From contig NZ_BMXS01000007.1 in assembly GCF_014651875.1 (NCBI RefSeq), positions 1-64,000 on the forward strand: 64,000 nucleotides of DNA. Reading direction: 5' to 3'. The stretch comes from Litchfieldella qijiaojingensis (GTDB taxonomy: Bacteria > Pseudomonadota > Gammaproteobacteria > Pseudomonadales > Halomonadaceae). The notes beneath the pieces are model-generated. The model was not told the DNA's origin, ran no database searches, and saw only the letters and a program-made list of their open reading frames with translations. The translations under genes and the position numbers were made by a program. Shown one piece after another: positions 1 through 8,332 of the stretch (position 1 is its first letter; each line of letters opens with the position of its first letter).

Positions 1-345
1 CGGCCGGATCGCCGCCACGGCGGCTTTTACCGGAAACGGGGCACTGCCCAATGTGTAGGCGCGCCCGTGGGCGCGATGGCAAGGCCACCCAAGCCGGCCT
101 GACGGCCGGATCGCCGCCACGGCGGCTCCTACCGGAAAACGGGGCACCGCCAATGTGTAGGCGCGCCCGTGGGCGCGATGGAGGACCCACCCAAGCCGGC
201 CTGACGGCCGGATCGCTGCCACGGCGGCTCCTACAGGAAAATGGGCACTGCCAATGTGTAGGCGCGCCCGTGGGCGCGATGGCAAGGCCACCCAAGCCGG
301 CCTGACGGCCGGATCGCCGCCACGGCGGCTCCTACAGGAGCATTC
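1..345 (+). repeat. REP array, 102-bp period (three to four units)
   Basis: Each unit carries GTGTAGG next to the hairpin GCGCCCGTGGGCGC, then the hairpin GCCGCC/GGCGGC followed by CCGGCC/GGCCGG. Equivalent points fall at 51, 153 and 254, giving periods of 102 and 101. The organisation (GTAG tetranucleotide beside a GC palindrome, in tandem) is that of Pseudomonas-type REP/BIME elements. The array continues past the left edge. It lies downstream of rpsA and reads in the opposite orientation to the array at 6.45-6.92 kb. No protein is expected here: the open frames run through only because 102 is divisible by 3. Confidence 0.85.
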
Positions 346-404
346 GTGCCTCAGTTCGAGCTTCGTGACACCTGCTTCATCGCGACCACGGCCGCTTTTG
401 CAAC

Positions 405-434
405 AAAAAACGCCGCTCCCTTGGGAGCGGCGTT
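405..434 (-). terminator. Rho-independent terminator of rpsA
   Basis: On the minus strand the inverted repeat AACGCCGCTCCC / GGGAGCGGCGTT is followed by a T run. It lies about 35 bp after the rpsA stop codon. Confidence 0.9.
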
Positions 435-468
435 TCTGGTTCCGGGACCTTGTCGCGTCAGGCGACGA

Positions 469-2145
469 TCAGTCCTGACCCATCTGCTGCTTGATCAGGT
501 CGCCGATGGTGGTCGGGCCACCGGAATCGACTTCCTGCTCGCGCAGTTTCTTCATGCTCTGGCGAGTGTCGTCCTGATCCTTGGCCTTGATCGACAGGCT
601 GATAGCGCGGTTCTTGCGATCCACCCCGATGATGCGGGCCTCGACGCTGTCGCCAATGTTGAGCACATTGCGGGCGTCTTCGACACGGTCGGCGCTGATT
701 TCGGAGGCTTTGAGCACGGCGACGACATCGGTCGCCAGCTCGACATGGGCTTCCTTGGCGTCGATGTCGACGACACGGCCGGTCACTATCGAGCCCTTGT
801 CGTTGACGGCCAGGAACTCGGCTACCGGGTCGGTATCGAGCTGCTTGATGCCCAGCGAGATACGCTCACGCTCCGGGTCGATGGAAAGAATGACGGCTTC
901 GACTTCGTCACCCTTCTTGTACTGGCGAACGGCTTCTTCGCCAGTATCGGTCCAGGAGATGTCGGACAGGTGCACCAGGCCGTCGATACCGCCTTCCAGG
1001 CCGATGAAGATACCGAAGTCGGTGATCGACTTGATGCTGCCGGAAACGCGGTCGCCCTTGTTGTAGCGCGCGCTGAAGTCTTCCCACGGGTTGGTGGTGC
1101 ACTGCTTGATACCCAGGGAGATACGACGACGCTCCTCGTCGATGTCCAGCACCATGACTTCCACTTCGTCGCCGACCTGCACGACCTTGGACGGGTGGAT
1201 GTTCTTGTTGGTCCAGTCCATTTCGGAGACGTGGACCAGACCCTCGACCCCCTCTTCCAGCTCGGCGAAACAACCGTAGTCGGTGAGGTTGGTGACGTGG
1301 GCGATGACCTTGGTGCCTTCCGGATAGCGATCCTTGATGTTGACCCAGGGATCTTCACCCAGTTGCTTGAGACCCAGGGAAACACGGTTGCGCTCACGGT
1401 CGAACTTGAGCACCTTGACATTGATCTCGTCGCCCACGGCCACGATCTCGGACGGATGCTTGATACGCTTCCAGGCCATGTCGGTGATGTGCAGCAGGCC
1501 GTCGACGCCACCCAGGTCCACGAAGGCACCGTAGTCGGTGAGGTTCTTGACGATACCCTTGATCTGCTGCCCTTCCTGCAGGGTGGCCAGCAGGGCTTCA
1601 CGCTCGGCGCTGTTCTCGGCCTCGAGCACGGCGCGACGTGAAACGACCACATTGTTGCGCTTGGGATCGAGCTTGATGACCTTGAAGTCCAGTTCCTTGT
1701 TTTCGAGGTGTGCGGTATCGCGCACCGGGCGCACGTCCACCAGGGAACCGGGGAGGAAGGCACGGATGGAGGCCACGTCGACGGTGAAGCCGCCCTTGAC
1801 CTTGCCGTTGATCACGCCCTTGACGATCTCTTCCTTCTCAAAAGCAGCTTCCAGCTCTTTCCAGGCTTCGGCACGCTTGGCCTTTTCGCGAGACAGACGT
1901 GTCTCACCGAAACCGTCCTCGACGGCTTCCAGGGCGACCTTGACTTCGTCACCCACGGCAATAGTCAGTTCGCCATTGTCGTCGCGGAATTGGGCAGCGG
2001 GAATCTGGCCCTCGGACTTCAGGCCGGCATTGACGATGATCCAGTCACCCTCGATGTCGACGACGGTCGCCATGACGATGGCGCCCGGTTCCATATTGAT
2101 GTCCTGGAGAGACTGTTCAAACAACTCAGCAAAGCTTTCGCTCAT
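469..2145 (-). CDS. rpsA: 30S ribosomal protein S1
   Basis: This is the 558-residue ribosomal protein S1, which binds mRNA and helps load it on the 30S subunit. Six S1-type OB folds follow one another, at roughly residues 21-87, 105-171, 192-260, 277-347, 364-434 and 451-520. The recurrent signature ([23 protein letters not shown] and variants) is clear in repeats 3 to 6. The length matches the usual 557-561 residues. The ATG at 2145 is preceded by AGGAACATC. It is the last gene of the cmk-rpsA end of the supraoperon and ends at a strong terminator. The 186-bp leader to cmk is GC-rich and holds palindromes that could serve S1 autoregulation, but that role is inferred. Confidence 0.98.
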   Translation of the reverse strand: MSESFAELFEQSLQDINMEPGAIVMATVVDIEGDWIIVNAGLKSEGQIPAAQFRDDNGELTIAVGDEVKVALEAVEDGFGETRLSREKAKRAEAWKELEAAFEKEEIVKGVINGKVKGGFTVDVASIRAFLPGSLVDVRPVRDTAHLENKELDFKVIKLDPKRNNVVVSRRAVLEAENSAEREALLATLQEGQQIKGIVKNLTDYGAFVDLGGVDGLLHITDMAWKRIKHPSEIVAVGDEINVKVLKFDRERNRVSLGLKQLGEDPWVNIKDRYPEGTKVIAHVTNLTDYGCFAELEEGVEGLVHVSEMDWTNKNIHPSKVVQVGDEVEVMVLDIDEERRRISLGIKQCTTNPWEDFSARYNKGDRVSGSIKSITDFGIFIGLEGGIDGLVHLSDISWTDTGEEAVRQYKKGDEVEAVILSIDPERERISLGIKQLDTDPVAEFLAVNDKGSIVTGRVVDIDAKEAHVELATDVVAVLKASEISADRVEDARNVLNIGDSVEARIIGVDRKNRAISLSIKAKDQDDTRQSMKKLREQEVDSGGPTTIGDLIKQQMGQD

Positions 2146-2331
2146 GATGTTCCTACGTGATCAACGTTGATAGCGGCTCGCCGCCTTCTCCGCACCACCA
2201 GCGAGTGCGGGCCTACTCCACTAATCCCCGGGGACGTTGGCGCTGGTTCGACCTGGTCAGGCTCTCGGCTTCCAAGGAACGTCTCGCCTGGCCACGTCAT
2301 GACGTCTGGCCGGGGGCTCCGCAAGGGATTG
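2146..2331 (-). promoter_or_regulatory. rpsA leader with palindromes
   Basis: The cmk-rpsA spacer holds a self-complementary block at 2290-2311 (GGCCACGTCATGACGTCTGGCC reads almost identically on both strands) and a perfect 12-bp palindrome ATCAACGTTGAT at 2160-2171, just upstream of the rpsA ribosome binding site. S1 represses its own translation through a structured leader in E. coli. A similar role here is inference. Confidence 0.4.
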
Positions 2332-3027
2332 TCAGGCGTCGGAGACCAAACCTCGCTCGGCGAGGAAGGTCGTCACCCGATCCACCACTTCCGGTATCGT
2401 CAGGTGCGTGGTGTCCAACTCGATGGCGTCTTCCGCCGGTACGAGAGGGGCCACACTGCGCTGCATATCGCGCGCATCGCGCGCCTGTATTTCCTTTAAA
2501 AGACTCGACAGACTAGCATCTTCGCCGGCTTCTCGCAACTGGAGGTAACGTCGCTTGGCGCGTTCCTCGGCGCTTGCGGTGAGGAATATCTTGAGTTCGG
2601 CATCGGGAAACACGATAGTCCCCATGTCACGACCGTCGGCAACCAACCCCGGCGGTTTTTGAAAATCGCGCTGGCGCCGTAACAGCGCCCGGCGCACCCG
2701 CGGCAAGGCCGCCACCACGGAAGCACGATCGCCGGCTTGCTCGGTGCGGATGACGTCGCTGACGTCCTCGCTTTCGAGAAACACCCGACTCCCCTCGTCA
2801 CCAGGAACGAAGACCACATCGAGGTTGGCCGCCAGCGGCTCCAGGGCATCTTCGTTGTCGAGCTTGATGTTGTGGCGAGCCGCCGCCAGCGCCGTCAGCC
2901 GGTATAGGGCGCCGGAATCCAGCAGATGCCAGCCCAGGCGCTCGGCGACCAGGCGGCTGATGGTGCCCTTGCCGGCACCGCCGGGGCCATCGATGGCCAG
3001 CACCGGCGCCGCTGCTTGCTCTGTCAT
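2332..3027 (-). CDS. cmk: Cytidylate kinase
   Basis: Cytidylate kinase (231 residues) phosphorylates CMP and dCMP with ATP in pyrimidine nucleotide recycling. The P-loop GPGGAGKGT is at residues 14-22. The CMP-binding part ([13 protein letters not shown]) and the arginine-rich lid ([14 protein letters not shown]) are intact. Its ATG overlaps the stop of the upstream tyrA-aroA gene by 4 nt (ATGA), so the two are probably translationally coupled. The aroA-cmk-rpsA order is classical in gammaproteobacteria. Confidence 0.97.
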   Translation of the reverse strand: MTEQAAAPVLAIDGPGGAGKGTISRLVAERLGWHLLDSGALYRLTALAAARHNIKLDNEDALEPLAANLDVVFVPGDEGSRVFLESEDVSDVIRTEQAGDRASVVAALPRVRRALLRRQRDFQKPPGLVADGRDMGTIVFPDAELKIFLTASAEERAKRRYLQLREAGEDASLSSLLKEIQARDARDMQRSVAPLVPAEDAIELDTTHLTIPEVVDRVTTFLAERGLVSDA

Positions 3028-5303
3028 GCGTCATCCCTCCGATCCTCGTCGACTCCCAGGCCGACACTACGCGCCAGTTCGATGAAGCCCGGAAAGGACG
3101 TCGCCACATTGGCGCAGTCGTCGATGACGATCTCGTCGCGCGCCCGCAGTCCAGCTACGGTAAACGCCATGGCGATGCGGTGATCACCCAGGCTGTCGAT
3201 TCGCCCGCCACCATAGCTGGGGCTTTCGCCGTCCTTCTGGTCGTCAAGACAGCCCACGATGTCGATGCCATCATCGTAAAGACGATTCTCGACGCCCAAT
3301 ACCGCCAGGCCGTCGGCCATGGCCTGGAGGCGGTCCGACTCCTTGACGCGCAACTCCTCGGCACCGCGCAAGCGGGTCACGCCACGGGCATTGGCGGCGG
3401 CGACGAACAGCGCCGGGAATTCGTCGATGGCCAGTGGCACCTGATCCCGAGGAATCTCGATCCCTGTTAACGGAGCATAGCGCACACGAATGTCGGCGAC
3501 AGGTTCGCCCCCCACTTCATGTTCATTGGATAGTGTGAGATCAGCGCCCATCGCCTGCAAGATATTGATTACCCCGATTCGTGTGGGGTTGATGCCGACA
3601 TGTTCCAGGGTCAGATCCGACCCCGGGGTGATGGCCGCCGCAACCAGGAAGAAGGCTGACGAGGAGATGTCCGAGGGCACATCGATCGGCCCAGCAATAA
3701 GCTTGCCGCCGCCTTGCAGCCAAGCGGTGTCGCCCTGACGCTCTACCGGGTAGCCGAAGCCGTTGAGCATGCGTTCGGTATGGTCGCGGGTCGGTGCTGG
3801 CTCGCGCACCCGGGTCTCGCCCTCGGCGTACATGCCCGCGAGCAGCAGGCAGGATTTCACTTGGGCGCTGGCCATCGGCATGTCGTAAGTGATGCCCTTT
3901 AGCGTCTGACCACCCTTGATCCTGAGTGGTGGGCGGCCGCCTTCGGCGGTGTCGATCACTGCTCCCATCTGACGCAACGGATCGGCCACCCGACCCATGG
4001 GGCGCTTGGTCAGCGAGGCATCGCCAGTCAACTCGGTATCGAAGGCCTGGCCGGCCAGCAACCCGGCGAATAGACGCATGGCGGTACCGGCGTTGCCCAC
4101 GTAAAGGGGACCAGCCGGTTTCTTCAAACCGTGCATGCCGACGCCATGGATGGTCACCCGCCCTTGGTGCGGCCCTTCGATGGCCACGCCCATTTCGCGG
4201 AAGGCTTGCAGTGTGGCCAGACTATCCTCGCCCTCGAGAAATCCCTTGACCTCGGTGATGCCTTCGGCCAGCGCACCGAGCATGATCGAACGATGCGAGA
4301 CCGACTTGTCGCCAGGAACCCGGATCTGACCGGAGACGCTACCACCGGGGGCAACCCGGTAACGAAGGTTGTTGTGTTCCATGTTCTGATAACCCGCCTG
4401 ATAACTGGTCTGGTTCAAGAGCGTATCGAAATAGTGGCGTGCATGGCTGGCGCGGTCGAAAGTGGCCAGCATGCTATCGCCGTCGCCGGTTTCCACCGCC
4501 TGGCGCAATCGAGCCACGCCGGCCTCGAAGTCGTTCAGTGCAGTGAGTACGGCATCGCGGTTGGCAAGAAAGATGTCACGCCACATCACCGGGTCGCTGC
4601 CGGCGATACGTGTGAAATCGCGAAAGCCACCGGCGGCGTAACGGAAGATCTCCAGGCGTTCGTCCTGGCGTGCCAAGGTATCCACCAGAGAGAAGGCCAG
4701 CAGATGTGGCAAGTGACTGGTACGCGCCAGCACCTGGTCATGGCGCTCGACGTCCATTTCCAGCACCTCGGCACCACAAGCTAGCCACAGGGCACGAACC
4801 CGGGCCAACGCCAGGGGGTCGGTATCAGCCTGGGGCGTGAGAATCACCTTGTGCTGGCGATAGAGATCCGGATTGGCGGCCGCCACCCCGCTCTTCTCGG
4901 AGCCGGCGATGGGGTGGCCGAGAACGACATTGGCCGGCAGCCGCCCGAAGGCTCTGCGGGCGCTGTCGCGTATCGCTGCCTTGGTGCTGCCGACATCGGT
5001 GATCACGACACGAACGCCAGCATCGTCGATACGGGCGGCCAACTCGTGCATCACGCTGTCCATGGCCAGCACTGGTACCGCGAGCACGATCATGGTACTG
5101 CCGCTGACCAGGGAGGAAAGCTGGGTATCTCCGCTGTCGATGACACCCATCGCGATGCCGCGGGCGATCTCGTCGAGATCGCGGTCGCAGGCCACGATCT
5201 CGCCCTTGAAGCCGGAACGCTTGAGCGCCGCCGCCAGCGAGCCGCCAATCAGGCCAAGGCCAACGATCAGGATGCGGGATTCGTCGACAACCGCCTGTTG
5301 CAT
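3024..5303 (-). CDS. tyrA-aroA: Bifunctional prephenate dehydrogenase / EPSP synthase
   Basis: This 759-residue fusion holds two enzymes of aromatic amino acid synthesis. Residues 1 to about 300 form a TyrA prephenate dehydrogenase with the NAD-binding motif GLGLIGG at 15-21 and the GSEKSG stretch of the active site. From about residue 308 an EPSP synthase (AroA) begins, with [17 protein letters not shown] and RVKESDRL motifs that bind shikimate-3-phosphate and PEP. The fusion is established in Pseudomonas and relatives. The start lies 2 bp after the pheA stop and the end overlaps cmk, so it sits inside an operon. The hisC-type aminotransferase that Pseudomonas has between pheA and tyrA is missing. 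Confidence 0.96.
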   Translation of the reverse strand: MQQAVVDESRILIVGLGLIGGSLAAALKRSGFKGEIVACDRDLDEIARGIAMGVIDSGDTQLSSLVSGSTMIVLAVPVLAMDSVMHELAARIDDAGVRVVITDVGSTKAAIRDSARRAFGRLPANVVLGHPIAGSEKSGVAAANPDLYRQHKVILTPQADTDPLALARVRALWLACGAEVLEMDVERHDQVLARTSHLPHLLAFSLVDTLARQDERLEIFRYAAGGFRDFTRIAGSDPVMWRDIFLANRDAVLTALNDFEAGVARLRQAVETGDGDSMLATFDRASHARHYFDTLLNQTSYQAGYQNMEHNNLRYRVAPGGSVSGQIRVPGDKSVSHRSIMLGALAEGITEVKGFLEGEDSLATLQAFREMGVAIEGPHQGRVTIHGVGMHGLKKPAGPLYVGNAGTAMRLFAGLLAGQAFDTELTGDASLTKRPMGRVADPLRQMGAVIDTAEGGRPPLRIKGGQTLKGITYDMPMASAQVKSCLLLAGMYAEGETRVREPAPTRDHTERMLNGFGYPVERQGDTAWLQGGGKLIAGPIDVPSDISSSAFFLVAAAITPGSDLTLEHVGINPTRIGVINILQAMGADLTLSNEHEVGGEPVADIRVRYAPLTGIEIPRDQVPLAIDEFPALFVAAANARGVTRLRGAEELRVKESDRLQAMADGLAVLGVENRLYDDGIDIVGCLDDQKDGESPSYGGGRIDSLGDHRIAMAFTVAGLRARDEIVIDDCANVATSFPGFIELARSVGLGVDEDRRDDA

Positions 5304-5305
5304 GA

Positions 5306-6397
5306 TCAGAGCACACCCACGGGATAGGATCCCAGAACCTTGAGCTCCGCAGAGCGCAGCCGAACTTCCTCGAGTACCGCTTCGACCACCGGGTCTTCAC
5401 AATGGCCTTTGAAGTCGATGAAGAACACGTAGTTCCACACTCCAGTACGCGATGGGCGCGTTTCCAGGCGCGTGAGATCGATCTGGTGGCGGTGGAACGG
5501 TTCGAGCAGGTCGTGCAGCGCACCCGGCTGGTTACGCATCGCTACCACGATGGAGGTCTTGTCCTCGCCGGACATCGGCACTTGCTGGTTGCCGATGATC
5601 AGGAAGCGAGTCGAGTTGTCCGGGCGATCCTCGATCTTCTCGGCGATCTTCTCAAGGTCATACAGCTTGGCCGCCATGTCGCCGGCGATGGCGGCGCTGT
5701 GCCATTCAGTCTTGACCAGCTTGGCAGCCTCGGCGTTGGAGGCAACCGGTACCCGCTCGGCATGCGGGTAGTGGGAGTCGAGCCACTTGCGGCACTGGGC
5801 GAAGGACTGGGGGTGCGAGTAGATTCGCGAGACCTTTTCCTTGCGCGTGGTGCTGGAGATCAGCAGGTGATGATGAATGCGCAACACGACTTCGCCGCAG
5901 ATGCACATGGAGGAGTCCATGAATGAATCCAGGGTGTGATTGACTACCCCTTCAGTAGAGTTTTCCACCGGCACCACGCCGTAGTTGGCGGCACCGGCCT
6001 CCACTTCGCGGAACACTTCGTCGATGGCGGCCATCGGTAGGCTGACGGCGCTGTCGCCGAAATGCTTGAGCGCGGCCTGCTGGGTGAAGGTGCCCTCGGG
6101 CCCGAGGTAGGCCACCTTGATCGGCCGTTCCAGCGCCAGGCAGGCCGACATGATCTCGCGAAACAGTCGTGCCATCTCCTCGCTGTCGAGAGGCCCCTTG
6201 TTGAGCGCCATGATGCGCCTGAGCACTTGGGCCTCGCGCTCGGGACGGTAGAAGACGGCATCCGGATCGACCTGCGTCTTGATCTCCGCCACCTGCTGGG
6301 CACATTCGGCACGCTCACTGATCAGGCGCAGGATGTCCGCGTCCAAGCGGTCGATGCGCTCGCGCAGTTCGTCGAGATTGCTGGGGATGTCAGTCAT
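5306..6397 (-). CDS. pheA: Chorismate mutase / prephenate dehydratase (P-protein)
   Basis: The 363-residue P-protein converts chorismate to prephenate and then to phenylpyruvate for phenylalanine synthesis. An AroQ-type chorismate mutase helix bundle (LDELRERIDRLDADILRLIS) fills residues 1-90. The prephenate dehydratase domain follows from about residue 95 (YLGPEGTFTQQAA), with the catalytic NSTRF motif. A C-terminal ACT domain (about 280-360, with the LETRPSR variant of the ESRP motif) binds phenylalanine for feedback inhibition. GAGGA precedes the ATG. No leader peptide rich in Phe codons was seen upstream, where a REP array begins instead. Confidence 0.96.
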   Translation of the reverse strand: MTDIPSNLDELRERIDRLDADILRLISERAECAQQVAEIKTQVDPDAVFYRPEREAQVLRRIMALNKGPLDSEEMARLFREIMSACLALERPIKVAYLGPEGTFTQQAALKHFGDSAVSLPMAAIDEVFREVEAGAANYGVVPVENSTEGVVNHTLDSFMDSSMCICGEVVLRIHHHLLISSTTRKEKVSRIYSHPQSFAQCRKWLDSHYPHAERVPVASNAEAAKLVKTEWHSAAIAGDMAAKLYDLEKIAEKIEDRPDNSTRFLIIGNQQVPMSGEDKTSIVVAMRNQPGALHDLLEPFHRHQIDLTRLETRPSRTGVWNYVFFIDFKGHCEDPVVEAVLEEVRLRSAELKVLGSYPVGVL

Positions 6398-6454
6398 TGA
6401 TGGTTCCTCGAATCAACCCCGGATTCTTGATGTATCGGCATTGGCTCCATACCT

Positions 6455-6915
6455 GTTTCCCGCTTGGGTGGCCTTGCCATCGCGCCCACGGGCGCTCCTA
6501 CACATTGGCGGCGCCCCATTTTCCTGTAGGAGCCGCCGTGGCGGCGATCCGGCCGTCAGGCCGGCTTGGGCGGCCTTGCCATCGCGCCCACGGGCGCTCC
6601 TACACATTGGCGGCGCCCCATTTTCCTGTAGGAGCCGCCGTGGCGGCGATCCGGCCGTCAGGCCGGCTTGGGTGGCCTCGCCATCGCGCCCGCGGGCGCT
6701 CCTACACATTGGCGGCGCCCCATTTTCCTGTAGGAGCCGCCGTGGCGGCGATCCGGCCGTCAGGCCGGCTTGGGCGGCCTCGCCATCGCGCCCGCGGGCG
6801 CTCCTACACATTGGCGGCGCCCCATTTTCCTGTAGGAGCCGCCGTGGCGGCGATCCGGCCGTCAGGCCGGCTTGGGTGGCCTCGCCATCGCGCCCGCGGG
6901 CGCTCCTACAAGAAA
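6455..6915 (-). repeat. REP array, 102-bp period (five units)
   Basis: Five nearly identical units repeat exactly every 102 bp, with equivalent points at 6481, 6583, 6685, 6787 and 6889. Each has the two hairpins GCGCCC/GGGCGC and GCCGCC/GGCGGC, both next to GTAGGAGC, and the CCGGCC/GGCCGG palindrome. It fills the serC-pheA gap, so it interrupts the supraoperon. Units differ only at a few sites (for example cccacggg versus cccgcggg), which suggests recent homogenisation or expansion. Confidence 0.88.
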
Positions 6916-6936
6916 GCATTGTGCCACCATGCAATT

Positions 6937-8019
6937 TTATCCCCTTCGTTTCTCGAAATCGGCCATGAAGGAGATCAGCGCGTCGACACCTTCCTCGGGC
7001 ACGGCGTTGTACAAGCTGGCGCGCATGCCGCCGACACTGCGGTGGCCCTTGAGGTTGAGCAGGCCAGCAGCGTCGGCTTCCTCGAGGAAGGGTTGGTTCA
7101 GGCGCTCGTCGGCGAGCACGAAAGGTACATTCATGCGTGAACGGTTGCGCGGCGCGATGGGGTTGGAATACAAACCGCTGGCGTCGATGGCGGCATATAG
7201 CTTGGTCGCCTTACGCTCGTTGATGGCGCGCATGGCTTCAAGGCCGCCGATATCGTTCTTCAGCCAGTCGAACACCAGACCGGCCAGATACCAGGAATAG
7301 GTCGCCGGGGTGTTGACCATCGAGCCCTGCTCGGCCATGAGCTTGTAGTTGAACATGGTCGGGATATCCGGCCGGGCCTGGTCGAGCAGGTCGTCGCGCA
7401 CGATGACTAACACCAAGCCGGCCGGGCCGATGTTCTTCTGTGCGCCGGCATAGATCACCCCGAAGCGGGAGACATCCAACGGCCCAGAGAGAATGGACGA
7501 TGACATGTCGCAGGTCACGGGCACGGCCGCTTCGGGGATGTAGTCGAATTCGAGCCCGCCAATGGTTTCGTTGGCGGTGTAGTGCAGGTAAGCCGCATCG
7601 CTGGAGAGTTGGATCTCCTCCTGCCGAGGCGCTTCGGTCAACCCGTTGGCCTCGCTGGACGCGGCGATATGCGCCCCGAACAAATGGCGAGACTCGGCGA
7701 CCGCTTTCTTGCTCCAGATCCCGGTATACAGAAAATTCGGCGTACCGCCGGCCCCCAGCAGGTTGTAGGGCAGCATGGCGAACTGCAAGGAGGCACCGCC
7801 CTGCAGGAACAGCACCCGGTAGTTATCCGGAACCGCCAGCAGCTCGCGCAGGTCTCGCTCTGCCTGTTCGGCGATGGCGGTGTATTCCGGGCTACGGTGA
7901 CTCATCTCCATCACGGACAGGCCGCGCCCATGATAGTCGAGCATTTCTTCCCGGGCGCGTTCCAGTACCTTGGTCGGCAGGGCCGCCGGGCCAGCGCAGA
8001 AGTTATAGTGACGTGTCAT
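6937..8019 (-). CDS. serC: Phosphoserine aminotransferase
   Basis: SerC (360 residues) transaminates 3-phosphohydroxypyruvate to phosphoserine and also serves pyridoxal phosphate synthesis. The start MTRHYNFCAGPAALP at 8019 matches the family's conserved N-terminus; the open frame extends 136 codons upstream, but that part is translated REP sequence and is not credible. The PLP lysine lies in AGAQKNIGPAG. The C-terminus RSVGGMRASLYNAVPEEGV is typical. It keeps its usual place between gyrA and pheA, but REP arrays on both sides may separate its transcription from both neighbours. Confidence 0.97.
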   Translation of the reverse strand: MTRHYNFCAGPAALPTKVLERAREEMLDYHGRGLSVMEMSHRSPEYTAIAEQAERDLRELLAVPDNYRVLFLQGGASLQFAMLPYNLLGAGGTPNFLYTGIWSKKAVAESRHLFGAHIAASSEANGLTEAPRQEEIQLSSDAAYLHYTANETIGGLEFDYIPEAAVPVTCDMSSSILSGPLDVSRFGVIYAGAQKNIGPAGLVLVIVRDDLLDQARPDIPTMFNYKLMAEQGSMVNTPATYSWYLAGLVFDWLKNDIGGLEAMRAINERKATKLYAAIDASGLYSNPIAPRNRSRMNVPFVLADERLNQPFLEEADAAGLLNLKGHRSVGGMRASLYNAVPEEGVDALISFMADFEKRRG

Positions 8020-8035
8020 CAGCGTTGTGTTCCCG

Positions 8036-8308
8036 ATTCGTTCCATCGCGGCTGCAGCCGCTCCAACAGGGGCATTCGTGCTTAAATTCGAGCATGGTGG
8101 CCCCTTCTTCATCGCGCAGCGGAGCTGCGCTCCCACCACAGCAATATCACCAGCCGCAGCCCTTGTGGGAACGCAGATTCTCTGCGCGATCCGGCCGCCA
8201 GGCCGGCTGAACTCCCACCACAGCAATATCACCAGCCGCTGCCCTTGTGGGAGCGCAGATTCTCTGCGCGATCCGGCCGCCAGGCCGGCTGAGCTCCCAC
8301 AACCCCAG
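8036..8308. repeat. REP elements, 82-bp tandem period
   Basis: This serC-gyrA gap has a lone REP hairpin (GCGGCTGCAGCCGC at 8046-8059), a second in GCGCAGCGGAGCTGCGCTCCCACC near 8113-8138, and two tandem copies 82 bp apart (8165 and 8247). The tandem copies read GTGGGA(A/G)CGCAG-ATTC-TCTGCGCGATCCGGCCG, a GTGG-type REP. They differ in sequence class from the 102-bp arrays but share the CCGGCC/GGCCGG palindrome. Confidence 0.8.
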
Positions 8309-8332
8309 AGGCCTAGTTGCCCCGGTAGGGGT

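Noticed and set aside
6413-6934. A 173-codon frame with perfect 34-residue repeats, and similar frames at 51-478 and 46060-46456
   Set aside because: The REP arrays have periods of 102 or 126 bp, divisible by 3, so a stop-free frame repeats by arithmetic. The sequence is hairpin DNA present in several orientations.
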